Translations under genes and position numbers: made by a program
Shown here: piece by piece, positions 7,758-16,444 of the stretch
How positions within the stretch are numbered: position 1 is the first letter of the stretch
Layout of the letters: every line of letters starts with the position of its first letter
From: Thiomicrospira microaerophila
GTDB lineage: Bacteria; Pseudomonadota; Gammaproteobacteria; Thiomicrospirales; Thiomicrospiraceae
Assembly: GCF_000934765.1 (NCBI RefSeq)
Contig: NZ_JYNN01000030.1
Span: 1-34,755, forward strand
Length of the DNA stretch: 34,755 nucleotides
Reading direction: 5' to 3'
Notes under the pieces: model-generated
Database searches by the model: none
The model's input: the letters and a program-made list of their open reading frames with translations, nothing else
Told to the model about the DNA's origin: nothing

Positions 7758-8975
7758 CTAGCGTAACATATCTAAGGCTTCATGAACAGACGCAACCAGC
7801 CTATCGACATCTTCACGGTTATTGTACACGCCAAACGATGCACGCACAGTGGCCGGCACATCAAATTTCAGCATCACCGGCATCGCGCAATGATGGCTGG
7901 CTCTAACGGCGACGCCATCTTGATCTAACAGGGTCGCTAGATCATGCGGATGCGCGCCCTCAATCACAAACGACACCACCGCCCCTTTGTTTTGCGCGGT
8001 GCCGATAATGCGCAGCCCCGCAATCTGACTCAACCGCTCAGTGGCATAATGCAACAGGTCGTCTTCGATCTGCGCAATACGCTCAAAACCCAGCTGCTCG
8101 ACAAAATCAATCGCCGCACCCAGCCCAATCACACCCGCAATATTTGGCGTGCCAGCTTCAAACTTATAGGGTAGCTCGTTGTATTCGGTTTGCTCAAAAC
8201 TCACTTTATAAATCATATCGCCACCGCCCATATAGGGCGGCATGGCTTCTAACCATTCTTGTTTAGCATACAAACAGCCTATACCCGTTGGCGCATAAAG
8301 TTTATGACCAGAAAACACCAGGAAATCGACATCTAGCGCTTGCACATCCACCGCCATATGCGAGGTAGACTGCGCACCATCAACCAGTACTTTCGCGCCA
8401 ACTTGATGTGCCATTTTAATGACCTCTGCAACGGGGTTAATTGTGCCCAACGCATTTGACATCTGAGTAACCGCCACCAGTTTGGTTCGTTCGTTTAGAA
8501 GGCCGGCTAGATCATCCAAACTGAGTTCACCACGCTCATTAATTGGCCACTTCACCACGTCAATGCCGATTTGCTCACGCAGCATTTGCCAAGGCACTAG
8601 GTTTGAGTGATGTTCCATTTCCGACACGATAATTTGATCACCGGCTTGGAGTGTGCTGCGCCCCCAGCTTTGCGCCACCAGGTTCACGCCTTCCGTGGCA
8701 CCACGGGTAAATATAATTTCCTTATAGGACTGGGCATTTAAAAAACCTTGCACCTGTTTGCGCACGGCTTCAAAGGCTTCGGTTCCACGCTCGCTTAAGC
8801 CGTAGACACCACGATGCACATTGGCATTTTGTTCGCGATAATAACGCTCAACCGCGTCAATCACCGACTGAGGTTTTTGGCTAGTCGATGCATTATCCAA
8901 ATAGGTCAGCGGGTGACCGTTTTCTTGGAGCTGTAAAATAGGGAATTGCGCTCGAAGCGCGGCATGATCGAACAT
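7758..8975 (-). CDS. sufS: SufS cysteine desulfurase
   Basis: A PLP enzyme of 405 residues that takes sulfur from cysteine for Fe-S cluster assembly. The PLP lysine lies in FSGHKLYAPTGIG, the catalytic cysteine in RASHHCAMPV, and EMEHHSNLVPW and DGAQSTSHMAVD are class V aminotransferase motifs. I chose the ATG at 8975 (protein MFDHAALRAQFPIL) over the upstream in-frame ATG at 8996, because CAGGTG sits at good distance and other SufS proteins begin like this. It follows sufD after a 118-base gap holding a repeat element. No sufE or sufU is visible, so the sulfur-relay partner is elsewhere or is the small downstream gene (speculative). Confidence 0.95.
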   Translation of the reverse strand: MFDHAALRAQFPILQLQENGHPLTYLDNASTSQKPQSVIDAVERYYREQNANVHRGVYGLSERGTEAFEAVRKQVQGFLNAQSYKEIIFTRGATEGVNLVAQSWGRSTLQAGDQIIVSEMEHHSNLVPWQMLREQIGIDVVKWPINERGELSLDDLAGLLNERTKLVAVTQMSNALGTINPVAEVIKMAHQVGAKVLVDGAQSTSHMAVDVQALDVDFLVFSGHKLYAPTGIGCLYAKQEWLEAMPPYMGGGDMIYKVSFEQTEYNELPYKFEAGTPNIAGVIGLGAAIDFVEQLGFERIAQIEDDLLHYATERLSQIAGLRIIGTAQNKGAVVSFVIEGAHPHDLATLLDQDGVAVRASHHCAMPVMLKFDVPATVRASFGVYNNREDVDRLVASVHEALDMLR

Positions 8976-9040
8976 GAAAACACCTGCTAGTTGCATTAAA
9001 GGGCGCTCCTAGACGAAGCAGGGAGCAAAATTAGGCTAAA

Positions 9041-9073
9041 GATTGCCACGTCGCTGCGCTCCTCGCAATGACG
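9041..9073. repeat. Dispersed palindromic repeat between sufD and sufS
   Basis: GATTGCCACGTCGCTGCGCT followed by CCTCGCAATGACG forms an imperfect hairpin (ATTGC / GCAAT outer pairs). I recognise this text as a short interspersed repeat found in many unrelated bacterial genomes. Only one copy is seen in the window, and its recognition rests on memory. Confidence 0.55.
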
Positions 9074-9093
9074 AAGCTTTCTTAATATTAAAC

Positions 9094-10425
9094 TTAACCG
9101 TTAAGCTTTTGCGTTAGCTTGTTGGCCAACCAGGCCTGGGTTTTAGGCGAACTGACCGCTTCCAAGGGTTCGAGCAAAAAGGCTTGAGTCACTAAGCGAC
9201 GCGCATCGGTTTGATTGATGCCGCGTGCGCGCAGATAAAAAATCTGCTCTTCGCTGATTTGTCCCGAGGCCGAACCATGCGAGCATTTAACATCATCGGC
9301 ATAAATTTCCAATTGTGGCTTGCTGTCAATTTGCGCCGTCTTCGAGAGTAATAGGTTTTTATTGTCCATTTGACCGTCGGTTTTTTGTGCGCCTTTATGC
9401 ACCTTAATCATGCCGTTAAACACACCCACGGCTTGATCATCCAACACCAATTTATGCAATTGACGACTCACACCCCACCAGGCCTGGTGCTCAGTATGGG
9501 TCCGGGTATCCATAACTTGTTTGCCTGACGCTAAGCACGCGCTCGATTGATTGGACTCAATGTGCTCCGCCGCCATCATTAACACATTTTGATGACGTGA
9601 TAAGGCCGCACCCAACCCGACATACACCGAGTTAAACACCGACTTTTCCGCTTGATCAATCATCTGCAAACCAAAATACGCGCCCTGCGTGGCAAGATCT
9701 TGCAGCACAATCTGTTGCAGATTCGCATGTTCAGCCAACTCGATTTCCGACACCACGTTATCAAACGCATTCAACTCGGGCTGTGCGCTGACATGCTGTT
9801 GAATGAGGGTCAACTGAGCACCGTGCGCCAATACCACACGATTACGAATCGTATTCGCATGACCATCTTGCGTTTGTAAAAAACTACATAGAATCGGTCG
9901 CTCAACCTGACAATGCGGATCAAGGGTAATTAGTACACCATCATCAAACAGCATCGAGTTCAAACAACCAAATGGCTCGTCTTGAATTTTTTGCTCATGC
10001 GTCATCAAAGCACAATGCCCCTGTGAGAAATCCAATGCATCCTTGACCGGCTCGATACTCAATCCACGCGGTAGTTCGCTCAAGTCATCCGAGTAGCGTT
10101 CGCTAAAATAACCGTCAATAAACACCAGATGCATGACATCAAACGGTGGCAGCAGTTTTTTGATCGCTGCTTCATCAATCTTTGCCAAGCCCTCAACCGC
10201 ATAATGGGTTTGCAAAAAACCCGTAATCGGTGTGTATTTCCAATCTTCGTCACGACGACTTGGAAACGCTTGCTGCGCAAAGCGTTCGGCTACGGATTGA
10301 CGGAAGGCCACCAGTTCTGGCTGATCATTACGCGCACTTAATGCTTTGGCTTGCGCAAGATAAAAATCAACCGCGCTTTGCGCTACAGGACTAAGCTTCT
10401 TCATGGGCTTGGATAAGGTGGTCAT
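9094..10425 (-). CDS. sufD: SufD, Fe-S cluster scaffold complex subunit
   Basis: A protein of 443 residues. SufD forms the SufBC2D scaffold that builds Fe-S clusters. The C-terminal region has HKGAQKTDGQMDNKNLLLS, YADDVKCSHGSASGQIS with the conserved Cys-Ser-His-Gly, and FYLRARGI, all shared by SufB/SufD. The N-terminal PSRRDEDWKYTPITGF stretch is SufD-specific. GAGGAG lies about 9 bases before the ATG at 10425, so the gene overlaps the end of sufC by 35 bases; a later in-frame ATG (10407) lacks such a site. Two copies of the AGGCCT palindrome lie inside it (9128, 9476). Confidence 0.95.
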   Translation of the reverse strand: MTTLSKPMKKLSPVAQSAVDFYLAQAKALSARNDQPELVAFRQSVAERFAQQAFPSRRDEDWKYTPITGFLQTHYAVEGLAKIDEAAIKKLLPPFDVMHLVFIDGYFSERYSDDLSELPRGLSIEPVKDALDFSQGHCALMTHEQKIQDEPFGCLNSMLFDDGVLITLDPHCQVERPILCSFLQTQDGHANTIRNRVVLAHGAQLTLIQQHVSAQPELNAFDNVVSEIELAEHANLQQIVLQDLATQGAYFGLQMIDQAEKSVFNSVYVGLGAALSRHQNVLMMAAEHIESNQSSACLASGKQVMDTRTHTEHQAWWGVSRQLHKLVLDDQAVGVFNGMIKVHKGAQKTDGQMDNKNLLLSKTAQIDSKPQLEIYADDVKCSHGSASGQISEEQIFYLRARGINQTDARRLVTQAFLLEPLEAVSSPKTQAWLANKLTQKLNG

Positions 10426-11149
10426 ACCCCTTCTCCTCTAGTTCTTGCGCCAATTCAAAGCCACCAGACTTAATAATCTGGCCGTTATACAGCACGTGGA
10501 CAAAATCAGGTTTTATGTAATCCAACAGACGTTGGTAGTGGGTGACCACAATAAAACTACGCTCAGGTGAACGAAGATTGTTGACGCCATCCGCCACGAT
10601 GCGCAACGCATCAATATCCAAGCCAGAATCGGTTTCATCTAGGATACATAGTTTCGGCTCAAGCATCGCCATCTGGAAAATATCATTGCGTTTTTTCTCG
10701 CCACCGGAAAAGCCAACATTCACTGAGCGCTCGAGCATCACCGGCGACATCTGCAGAGCTTTCATTTTTTCCATCGCCAGTTGATCAAAATCAAACATAT
10801 CCAACGCCGCTTGACCGCGTGCCTCACGAATGGCATTCAGTGCTGTTTGCATAAACAACTTGTTCGATACGCCCGGAATTTCTACTGGATATTGAAACGC
10901 GAGGAAAATACCTTTTTGTGCGCGTTGTTCCGCATCGATTTCAAGCAGGTCTTCGCCGTCGAACTGCACCGAACCCTCGGTGACTTCATAGTCTTCACGA
11001 CCCGCCAGCACGCTAGACAGGGTGCTTTTTCCTGAGCCGTTGGGCCCCATAATCGCGTGAACTTCACCCGGGTTTACCTGCAAGTTAATACCCTTAAGAA
11101 TCTGTTTGTCTTCTACTTGGGCTTGGAGATTTTGAATATCTAATAACAT
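10391..11149 (-). CDS. sufC: SufC, Fe-S assembly ATPase
   Basis: An ABC-type ATPase of 252 residues that powers the SufBCD scaffold. The Walker A motif is GPNGSGKST (about residues 35-43), the signature is FSGGEKKRNDI and the Walker B is LCILDETDSGLDID; SufC normally has this EKKRNDI variant. The open frame extends upstream to 11293 inside sufB in a basic, unlikely sequence. The start MLLDIQNLQAQ at 11149 matches the family N-terminus. The ribosome-binding site is weak. It sits 46 bases after sufB and overlaps sufD. Confidence 0.95.
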   Translation of the reverse strand: MLLDIQNLQAQVEDKQILKGINLQVNPGEVHAIMGPNGSGKSTLSSVLAGREDYEVTEGSVQFDGEDLLEIDAEQRAQKGIFLAFQYPVEIPGVSNKLFMQTALNAIREARGQAALDMFDFDQLAMEKMKALQMSPVMLERSVNVGFSGGEKKRNDIFQMAMLEPKLCILDETDSGLDIDALRIVADGVNNLRSPERSFIVVTHYQRLLDYIKPDFVHVLYNGQIIKSGGFELAQELEEKGYDHLIQAHEEA

Positions 11150-11195
11150 AATGTTTATCTTCGCTTTAGCGTTTAAAAATAAGATTGAATGACGG

Positions 11196-12683
11196 CTAAC
11201 CGACTGAACCTTCAAGGCTGATCGCCAAAAGTTCTTCCGCTTCTTGCGCAAATTCCAGCGGCAGCTCTTTAAAGACCTCTTTACAGAAGCCATTTACGAT
11301 CATCGAAATCGCGTCCTGCTCGCTGATACCGCGTTGCTGGCAATAGAAGAGTTGGTCTTCACCAATGCGTGAAGTCGTGGCTTCATGTTCAATCTGTGCG
11401 CTTGGATTTTCGACTTCAATATAGGGGAAGGTATGCGCACCGCACTGATCACCAATCAACATCGAATCACACTGGGTAAAGTTTCGCGCCCCTTCGGCTG
11501 AAGGCAGAATTTTCACCAACCCACGATAGGTATTGTCGCTGCGCCCAGCCGATAAGCCTTTAGAAATAATGGTGCTGCGGGTGTTTTTGCCGATATGAAT
11601 CATTTTGGTGCCGGTATCCGCTTGCTGGCGACGATTGGTTAGCGCCACCGAATAGAATTCACCAATCGAGTTATCGCCCTTTAAAATACAGCTTGGGTAT
11701 TTCCAAGTAATCGCTGAACCGGTTTCTGCTTGCGTCCAAGATAACTTGGCATTTTTGCCTTCGCAAATACCGCGCTTGGTAACAAAGTTTAAGATACCGC
11801 CTTGGCAATCATCATCCCCCGGATACCAGTTTTGAACGGTTGAGTATTTAACTTCGGCATCTTCATGCACAATCACCTCAACCACCGCGGCATGTAACTG
11901 ATAGGAATCACGTACCGGTGCCGAGCAGCCTTCAAGATAACTAACATAACTGCCTTTGTCGGCAATCACAATCGTGCGCTCGAACTGGCCGGTTTTGGCT
12001 TCATTGATACGGAAATAGGTTGATAAATCAATGGGGCAACGTACACCTGGCGGAATATAAACAAACGTACCATCCGAGGCGACCGCTGAATTTAGCGCGG
12101 CAAAGAAATTATCATGGTAAGGCACGACCGTTCCGATATACTGCTGAACCAATTCAGGATAGTCATGCACTGCTTCTGAAAACGAGCAGAATATAATCCC
12201 CAGCTTGGCAAGATCATCACGTTTGGTGGTTGATACCGACACCGAATCAAAAATCGCGTCCACCGCAATGTTCGCTGAGTTGCTATCATCAATCGGCACA
12301 CCCAAGCTGGCAAAGGCTTTGGCGACTTCCGGATCCATCCTTGGCTGACTGTGATCTTTACCATCCATTGCTTTGTCGCAGGCCTGGTTACAACTACTGC
12401 ACTCTGGGGCGGAATAGTAGCTATAATCCTGATAGTCTATTGGCGTATAGTCGGCTTTAGCCCAATGGGGTTCCACCATCGTTTGCCAATGCTTAAAGGC
12501 TTTTAAACGAAAGTCCAACATCCATTGCGGTTCGCTTTTCTTGGCCGAAATCGCACGCACGATATCTTCATTCAAACCCTTATCGAAGGTTTGCACCAGC
12601 GTTTTGGTGAAAAAACCTTCTTTATAGTGTTTGTTTTTGCTTAATAAGTCGTTGATCTCTTGGTACTGAGTGGATTGTGTCAT
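11196..12683 (-). CDS. sufB: SufB, Fe-S cluster scaffold complex subunit
   Basis: A protein of 495 residues, normal for SufB. Fe-S clusters form on the SufBC2D complex. Visible landmarks are [18 protein letters not shown] near the N-terminus, [20 protein letters not shown], the [20 protein letters not shown] core, and [20 protein letters not shown] and [19 protein letters not shown] at the C-terminus. It is the first gene of sufBCDS plus a 106-residue unknown. No sufA or regulator gene is in the cluster. A likely IscR-type operator lies just upstream (12741-12765). The ATG has a poor ribosome-binding site. Confidence 0.97.
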   Translation of the reverse strand: MTQSTQYQEINDLLSKNKHYKEGFFTKTLVQTFDKGLNEDIVRAISAKKSEPQWMLDFRLKAFKHWQTMVEPHWAKADYTPIDYQDYSYYSAPECSSCNQACDKAMDGKDHSQPRMDPEVAKAFASLGVPIDDSNSANIAVDAIFDSVSVSTTKRDDLAKLGIIFCSFSEAVHDYPELVQQYIGTVVPYHDNFFAALNSAVASDGTFVYIPPGVRCPIDLSTYFRINEAKTGQFERTIVIADKGSYVSYLEGCSAPVRDSYQLHAAVVEVIVHEDAEVKYSTVQNWYPGDDDCQGGILNFVTKRGICEGKNAKLSWTQAETGSAITWKYPSCILKGDNSIGEFYSVALTNRRQQADTGTKMIHIGKNTRSTIISKGLSAGRSDNTYRGLVKILPSAEGARNFTQCDSMLIGDQCGAHTFPYIEVENPSAQIEHEATTSRIGEDQLFYCQQRGISEQDAISMIVNGFCKEVFKELPLEFAQEAEELLAISLEGSVG

Positions 12684-12740
12684 CTCAAGTCTTTTGTCTA
12701 GTTATGTCAATAAAAAACACCGCTCAAGGCAGTCGAAATA

Positions 12741-12773
12741 ATTTCAGAGTATTTTAGTCGGTTATTCGGTCAA
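12741..12773 (-). promoter_or_regulatory. Candidate suf promoter with IscR type 1-like site
   Basis: On the plus strand, 12741-12765 ends in TAGTCGG and TTAT, and on the minus strand it reads ATAACCGACT followed by AAAATACTC. Against the E. coli IscR type 1 consensus as I remember it (ATASYYGACT, RWWW, YAGTCRRSTAT), about 20 of 25 positions agree, one half very well. A -35-like TTGACC (12768-12773, minus) puts the site over the expected -10, as in known IscR-repressed promoters. Confidence 0.5.
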
Positions 12774-12776
12774 TGT

Positions 12777-13463
12777 CTAGTTACCCGGCGCATAACAGGC
12801 CGACAGCCATTCACACAACACCGCCTGATTTAACCCCACGCCCTCTAAACGTAACCAACCCGCTTGGGCATCGCCGGCATTATACTGATAAACCCAGTTA
12901 CGTCCGGCTTCAATCGCTACAGGGTTGGCAAATTCCAAACATTCCACCACCCCGACTGCACGCCAAAGCTGAATAGTGGAATCACGCTGCATCGCATCCA
13001 ATACAAATGTGAAATGTTCTAGCACCAGCTTGGGTAACACAAATTCCATCCGCTGCAACCTCGGCCAATCTGGTTGTTGGGCGCTAAGTGGCGCGGCGGC
13101 CAGTTTAATCAATTCGGCATCCGCTAAACCCGAGGGCATCACCAAGGCATAAGGCTTAGCGGGCGCAAAAGATTTGAGCTGTTTTAACCACCAGGCCTGG
13201 TTGTCCAGTGACACCTCTTGCCAAAACATCAGCACCTGCGCATCGGCGGCATTCAATAAGGTCGCCAGTTCATCTGGCGATTCAACGCGCTGGCGCGCAT
13301 CCAATACCAACCAGGCCTGCTCCTGCACCTCCTGCTGAATATCCCACACCAGTCCATTTGCTTCACGCACAGTCAAATTCAATGCCTGTAACTGCGGCGC
13401 AATTAATTGATAAAACCGCGACTTACCTGAACCCGGCCAACCGATTAAACAAACCTTCTGCAT
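12777..13463 (-). CDS. P-loop NTPase-like protein linked to znuA, function unknown
   Basis: A protein of 228 residues. MQKVCLIGWPGSGKS gives a clear Walker A at residues 8-15. A WLVLDARQ stretch is a possible Walker B, and a CobW-type CxCC metal motif is not seen. The C-terminal third (LQRMEFVLPKLVLEHFTFVL, then IQLWRAVGVVECLEFAN and GRNWVYQYNAGDAQ) has the feel of the CobW C-terminal domain, so a degenerate member of that GTPase group is possible. It starts 12 bases after the znuA stop and is probably cotranscribed with it, pointing to a zinc-related role. Two copies of the AGGCCT palindrome lie inside (13189, 13309). Confidence 0.7.
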   Translation of the reverse strand: MQKVCLIGWPGSGKSRFYQLIAPQLQALNLTVREANGLVWDIQQEVQEQAWLVLDARQRVESPDELATLLNAADAQVLMFWQEVSLDNQAWWLKQLKSFAPAKPYALVMPSGLADAELIKLAAAPLSAQQPDWPRLQRMEFVLPKLVLEHFTFVLDAMQRDSTIQLWRAVGVVECLEFANPVAIEAGRNWVYQYNAGDAQAGWLRLEGVGLNQAVLCEWLSACYAPGN

Positions 13464-13475
13464 CGCTTAATTCCG

Positions 13476-14426
13476 TTATTTAAAACAGGCAACAAAATCT
13501 TGCACCAAACGATCATAAAAGGCTTCATAAGGGCGAACAACACCATCAAAGCCTAATGGGTCTAGCGAGCCAATATTGACCTGCGTACCACGCACCACCG
13601 CCTCTAAGCGTCCTTCTGGAAACTGAGGTTCTTTAAATACACAGGCTACATGACGCTGCGCCATCACTTGACGCAATTCCTGCATCCGACGTACCGAAGG
13701 CGGCACTTCAGGATTAACATGAATGGTGCCCGCCGCTTGCAAACCAAAATCCTGCTCGAAATACTGATACGCATCGTGCATCACAATAAACGGCTTATCT
13801 TTATAAGGCGCAAGCTGGGCTTGCCACACGATTTTACGCGCTTGCAAACTCGCCCAAGCCTGCTGCTGACGAGCAATCACCTCACCAGCGCGACTAGGAT
13901 CAAGCTCAATGAGCTGTTGCGCCACCCCATCCATAATCAGCCGCGCATTCTCCAAACTTAGCCACACATGCCCATCTATCCGCGCTGGATCTTGGCTATG
14001 AGCATGCTTATGCCCATGATGATGTTTATGGTCGTGTGAATGGTCGTGTTTATCCCAAACACCGCCCTCGCGTTTGGGCAACACAAGCAGGTCGGGTTGT
14101 TGCATCGCAACAAAACTCGGGCTGCTCACATTTCGCAATGCGCGTTGCAACCAAGCATCCACGCCTGTACCAACACTCACCACTAAATCCGCCTCATTTA
14201 ACTGGCGCAAATGGCTCGGCTTAAGTTGAAAACCATGTGGCGTCGCGCCCACATCCAACAAAACGGTAAGGCGATCTTGTTCACCCAATAAAGGTGCAAT
14301 CATCGCGGCAAGCGGCGGAATCGATACCACCAAATGCAGATCACGCGTTTGGGCGGAGGCCGTTGATAGACCACCCAACGCAAACGCCAAGCCGACAAAA
14401 ATAAAACGCTGTAATGATTTAAGCAT
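13476..14426 (-). CDS. znuA: Zinc ABC transporter substrate-binding protein
   Basis: A periplasmic protein of 316 residues. A signal peptide is visible (basic MLKSLQR start, hydrophobic core, cleavage probably after STASA at about residue 25). Metal-ligand histidines appear in ATPHGFQLKPS (His64), DGHVWLSLEN (about 153) and IVMHDAYQYFE. A His-rich loop at about residues 127-143 (HDHSHDHKHHHGHKHAH) marks a zinc rather than manganese binder. AGGA precedes the ATG. It is divergent from znuC with only 25 bases between start codons and is followed by a P-loop gene. Confidence 0.93.
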   Translation of the reverse strand: MLKSLQRFIFVGLAFALGGLSTASAQTRDLHLVVSIPPLAAMIAPLLGEQDRLTVLLDVGATPHGFQLKPSHLRQLNEADLVVSVGTGVDAWLQRALRNVSSPSFVAMQQPDLLVLPKREGGVWDKHDHSHDHKHHHGHKHAHSQDPARIDGHVWLSLENARLIMDGVAQQLIELDPSRAGEVIARQQQAWASLQARKIVWQAQLAPYKDKPFIVMHDAYQYFEQDFGLQAAGTIHVNPEVPPSVRRMQELRQVMAQRHVACVFKEPQFPEGRLEAVVRGTQVNIGSLDPLGFDGVVRPYEAFYDRLVQDFVACFK

Positions 14427-14445
14427 TATCTAAATCCTGTAAAAT
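14416..14445. promoter_or_regulatory. Compact znuA/znuC divergent control region
   Basis: Only 25 bases separate the two start codons. GATTTA (14416-14421) and TAAATC (14431-14436) form a dyad across the znuA start codon, a candidate repressor site; Zur is the expected regulator, but the match to known Zur boxes is poor. TAAAAT (14440-14445) is a possible -10 for znuC. Confidence 0.3.
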
Positions 14446-14451
14446 ATCGCC

Positions 14452-15222
14452 ATGAATGAAACCCTACTTATCAACGCTGAAAACATCAGCCATCAATTTG
14501 CGAATAAACCGGTGTTGCAAGACATTAACCTGCAATTGCACCGCAATCAGATTACCACATTGATTGGCCCGAATGGCGCTGGCAAATCAACCCTGATTAA
14601 AATTCTACTTAAAATTCTAACGCCCACCCAAGGCAGGGTCGCCCACCACCATAACCTGATGATTGGTTTTATGCCGCAAAAAATTCATATCGACCCCACG
14701 CTCCCGCTGACCGCGAAACGGTTTTTACAGCTTGGGTTAAACAATGTGCAAAAGCGCAACGCGCAAAAACCGGGCAATTATCATAGCACAGGCTTAGAAG
14801 GCATGGCAGAAGAACTCGGTATTCGCGCCCTGCTTAACCAACCGATTCAAGGTTTATCTGGTGGTGAAATGCAAAAGGTATTGCTGGCGCGCGCCCTCAT
14901 TCGTAACCCGGACTTATTGGTGCTCGACGAACCGGTACAAGGCATCGACCTCCAAAGCCAAAGCCAAATTTACCAGCTTATTCACAGCCAACAACAAAAA
15001 CGCCAGTGCGCGGTGTTAATGATTAGCCATGACCTGCATTTAGTGATGAAACATACCGATCAAGTCATTTGCCTTAATCAACATATTTGCTGTTCTGGCA
15101 CAGTTCAAAGCCTACGCGACCACCCAAGTTTTATCGCCCAGTTTGGCCAAACGCTGCCCGAACACGCCCTCTATCAACACCAACACACCCACTGCCAACA
15201 CGGAGACGCGCATGGCGATTGA
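14452..15222 (+). CDS. znuC: Zinc ABC transporter ATP-binding protein
   Basis: A protein of 256 residues. The Walker A GPNGAGKST is at about residues 39-47, the signature LSGGEMQ at 135-141 and the Walker B LLVLDEP at 155-161. It energises zinc import with ZnuB and ZnuA. The C-terminus is His-rich (HQHTHCQHGDAHGD), seen in other ZnuC proteins. An in-frame stop at 14440-14442 fixes the ATG at 14452 as the first possible start. No Shine-Dalgarno sequence precedes it, and a -10-like TAAAAT ends 6 bases upstream, so the mRNA may be leaderless. It overlaps znuB by 11 bases. Confidence 0.93.
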   Translation: MNETLLINAENISHQFANKPVLQDINLQLHRNQITTLIGPNGAGKSTLIKILLKILTPTQGRVAHHHNLMIGFMPQKIHIDPTLPLTAKRFLQLGLNNVQKRNAQKPGNYHSTGLEGMAEELGIRALLNQPIQGLSGGEMQKVLLARALIRNPDLLVLDEPVQGIDLQSQSQIYQLIHSQQQKRQCAVLMISHDLHLVMKHTDQVICLNQHICCSGTVQSLRDHPSFIAQFGQTLPEHALYQHQHTHCQHGDAHGD

Positions 15223-16000
15223 TCATTTTATGCTGCTCGCCTTAGCCGGTGGACTGCTCGCTGCTTGGCTGGCCGCCCCACTTGGAGTGTTTGTGGTTTG
15301 GCAACGCCAAGCTTATTTTGGCGAAACCCTCGCCCATTCCGCGCTACTCGGTATTGGCTTAGGGCTGATGCTCCAGCTTAACTTAACGCTGGCGATTGTG
15401 ATCACCTCGTTTTTAATCGTATTTGGTCTGCATAGTCTGCGGCGCAACGCCCAGCTCGCCTCGGACACCCTGCTCGGCATACTGGCGCATGGGGCATTGG
15501 CAACAGGCTTGGTGGTATTGAGTTTACAAGGCAATATTCAACTCGATATTTTGGGCTATTTGTTTGGTGACATTCTCAGCATCCATCCAAGTGATTTGAT
15601 ATGGATGCTCGTGATTGGTTTGTTATTGATTGGGTTTTTTAGCCGCCATTGGCATGACCTGCTCAATCTGACATTGAATAGTGAACTGGCGCAGGTTGAA
15701 GGCGTTGATGTCAAACGCCTGCAACTGCAAATGGCGCTATTGCTGGCGTTAGTGATTGCGGTGGCGATGAAAATTGTCGGCGTGCTGTTAATCACATCCT
15801 TGCTGATTCTACCGGCTGCCAGCGCACGACGCCTAGCCCGCACCCCCGAACAAATGCTCGGCTATAGCTTTATCCTAGCCACCATCAGCGTGCTCATCGG
15901 CCTAACCCTATCCTACTACGCCGACCTCCCCTCCGGCCCCGCGATTGTCGTCAGCGCCTTAGGGTTGTTTTTGTTGCTGTTATTCAAAAAACAGACTTAA
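15212..16000 (+). CDS. znuB: Zinc ABC transporter permease
   Basis: A protein of 262 residues with about eight hydrophobic segments, the ABC-3 family layout. RQAYFGETLAHSALLGIGLG near the N-terminus is the family signature, and VGVLLITSLLILPAASARRL near the C-terminus is also typical. The open frame begins further upstream, but the start MAIDHFMLLALAGG at 15212 is chosen because GGAG lies about 9 bases before it and the upstream extension merely re-reads the znuC end. Translation is probably coupled to znuC. It ends overlapping the next, oppositely transcribed gene by four bases. Confidence 0.93.
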   Translation: MAIDHFMLLALAGGLLAAWLAAPLGVFVVWQRQAYFGETLAHSALLGIGLGLMLQLNLTLAIVITSFLIVFGLHSLRRNAQLASDTLLGILAHGALATGLVVLSLQGNIQLDILGYLFGDILSIHPSDLIWMLVIGLLLIGFFSRHWHDLLNLTLNSELAQVEGVDVKRLQLQMALLLALVIAVAMKIVGVLLITSLLILPAASARRLARTPEQMLGYSFILATISVLIGLTLSYYADLPSGPAIVVSALGLFLLLLFKKQT

Positions 16001-16371
16001 TCTTTATCCGCTTCATCCACCTCAGTCGGTGTTAAACGCGCAAGCTGCGCTTGGGCGTTTTGCTCAAGCTGCTGCAACCGGTCGCGTTGCGCACTCAACC
16101 CTTCGGGGGTCAGATCAGTAAAATCCTGCGCCAACTTGGCGGCCTGCTCAGGATCGTGTTCCATTAAATACCCTATAGCATCTAAAGTCTTATACCCTTT
16201 ATTTACTTTGACTAATAACTCTTCAAGTACTTGCTTAGCCCGTCGATGCGCGATTGACTCGAACCCATCACGCAATGCACTTAAACGCGCAAACAAATCC
16301 TCTGAGCCCGTCTTTAACGCCAGTGCTTCACTCAAAGGTTTTTCGACCGCATTTTCTGCTACACCTGTCAT
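15997..16371 (-). CDS. Small helical protein of unknown function
   Basis: A protein of 124 residues that I do not recognise. It is largely helical and charged, with no cysteines, signal peptide or membrane span. Its central part, RRAKQVLEELLVKVNKGYKT, and its C-terminal half, SAQRDRLQQLEQNAQAQLAR, look like coiled coil. Its stop codon overlaps the znuB stop (shared TTAA at 15997-16000). Upstream (16372-16576) lie two palindromes and the diguanylate cyclase promoter region. Codon use fits its neighbours, so I take it as real. Confidence 0.6.
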   Translation of the reverse strand: MTGVAENAVEKPLSEALALKTGSEDLFARLSALRDGFESIAHRRAKQVLEELLVKVNKGYKTLDAIGYLMEHDPEQAAKLAQDFTDLTPEGLSAQRDRLQQLEQNAQAQLARLTPTEVDEADKD

Positions 16372-16413
16372 CTCATCGTCTCCATTAATTTAAAAGATTT
16401 ACATTCTACAACC

Positions 16414-16427
16414 AACCAGGCCTGGGT
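16414..16427. repeat. Intergenic copy of the iterated AGGCCT palindrome
   Basis: AACCAGGCCTGGGT matches 13 of 14 bases of AACCAGGCCTGGTT. It is the only copy in the window outside a coding region, which shows the signal is in the DNA and not only a shared peptide. Confidence 0.8.
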
Positions 16428-16444
16428 GCTATCGACGCCAACCT

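Noticed and set aside
8975-8996. Upstream ATG of sufS at 8996
   Set aside because: Adds seven residues not typical of SufS, and the better ribosome-binding site serves the ATG at 8975.
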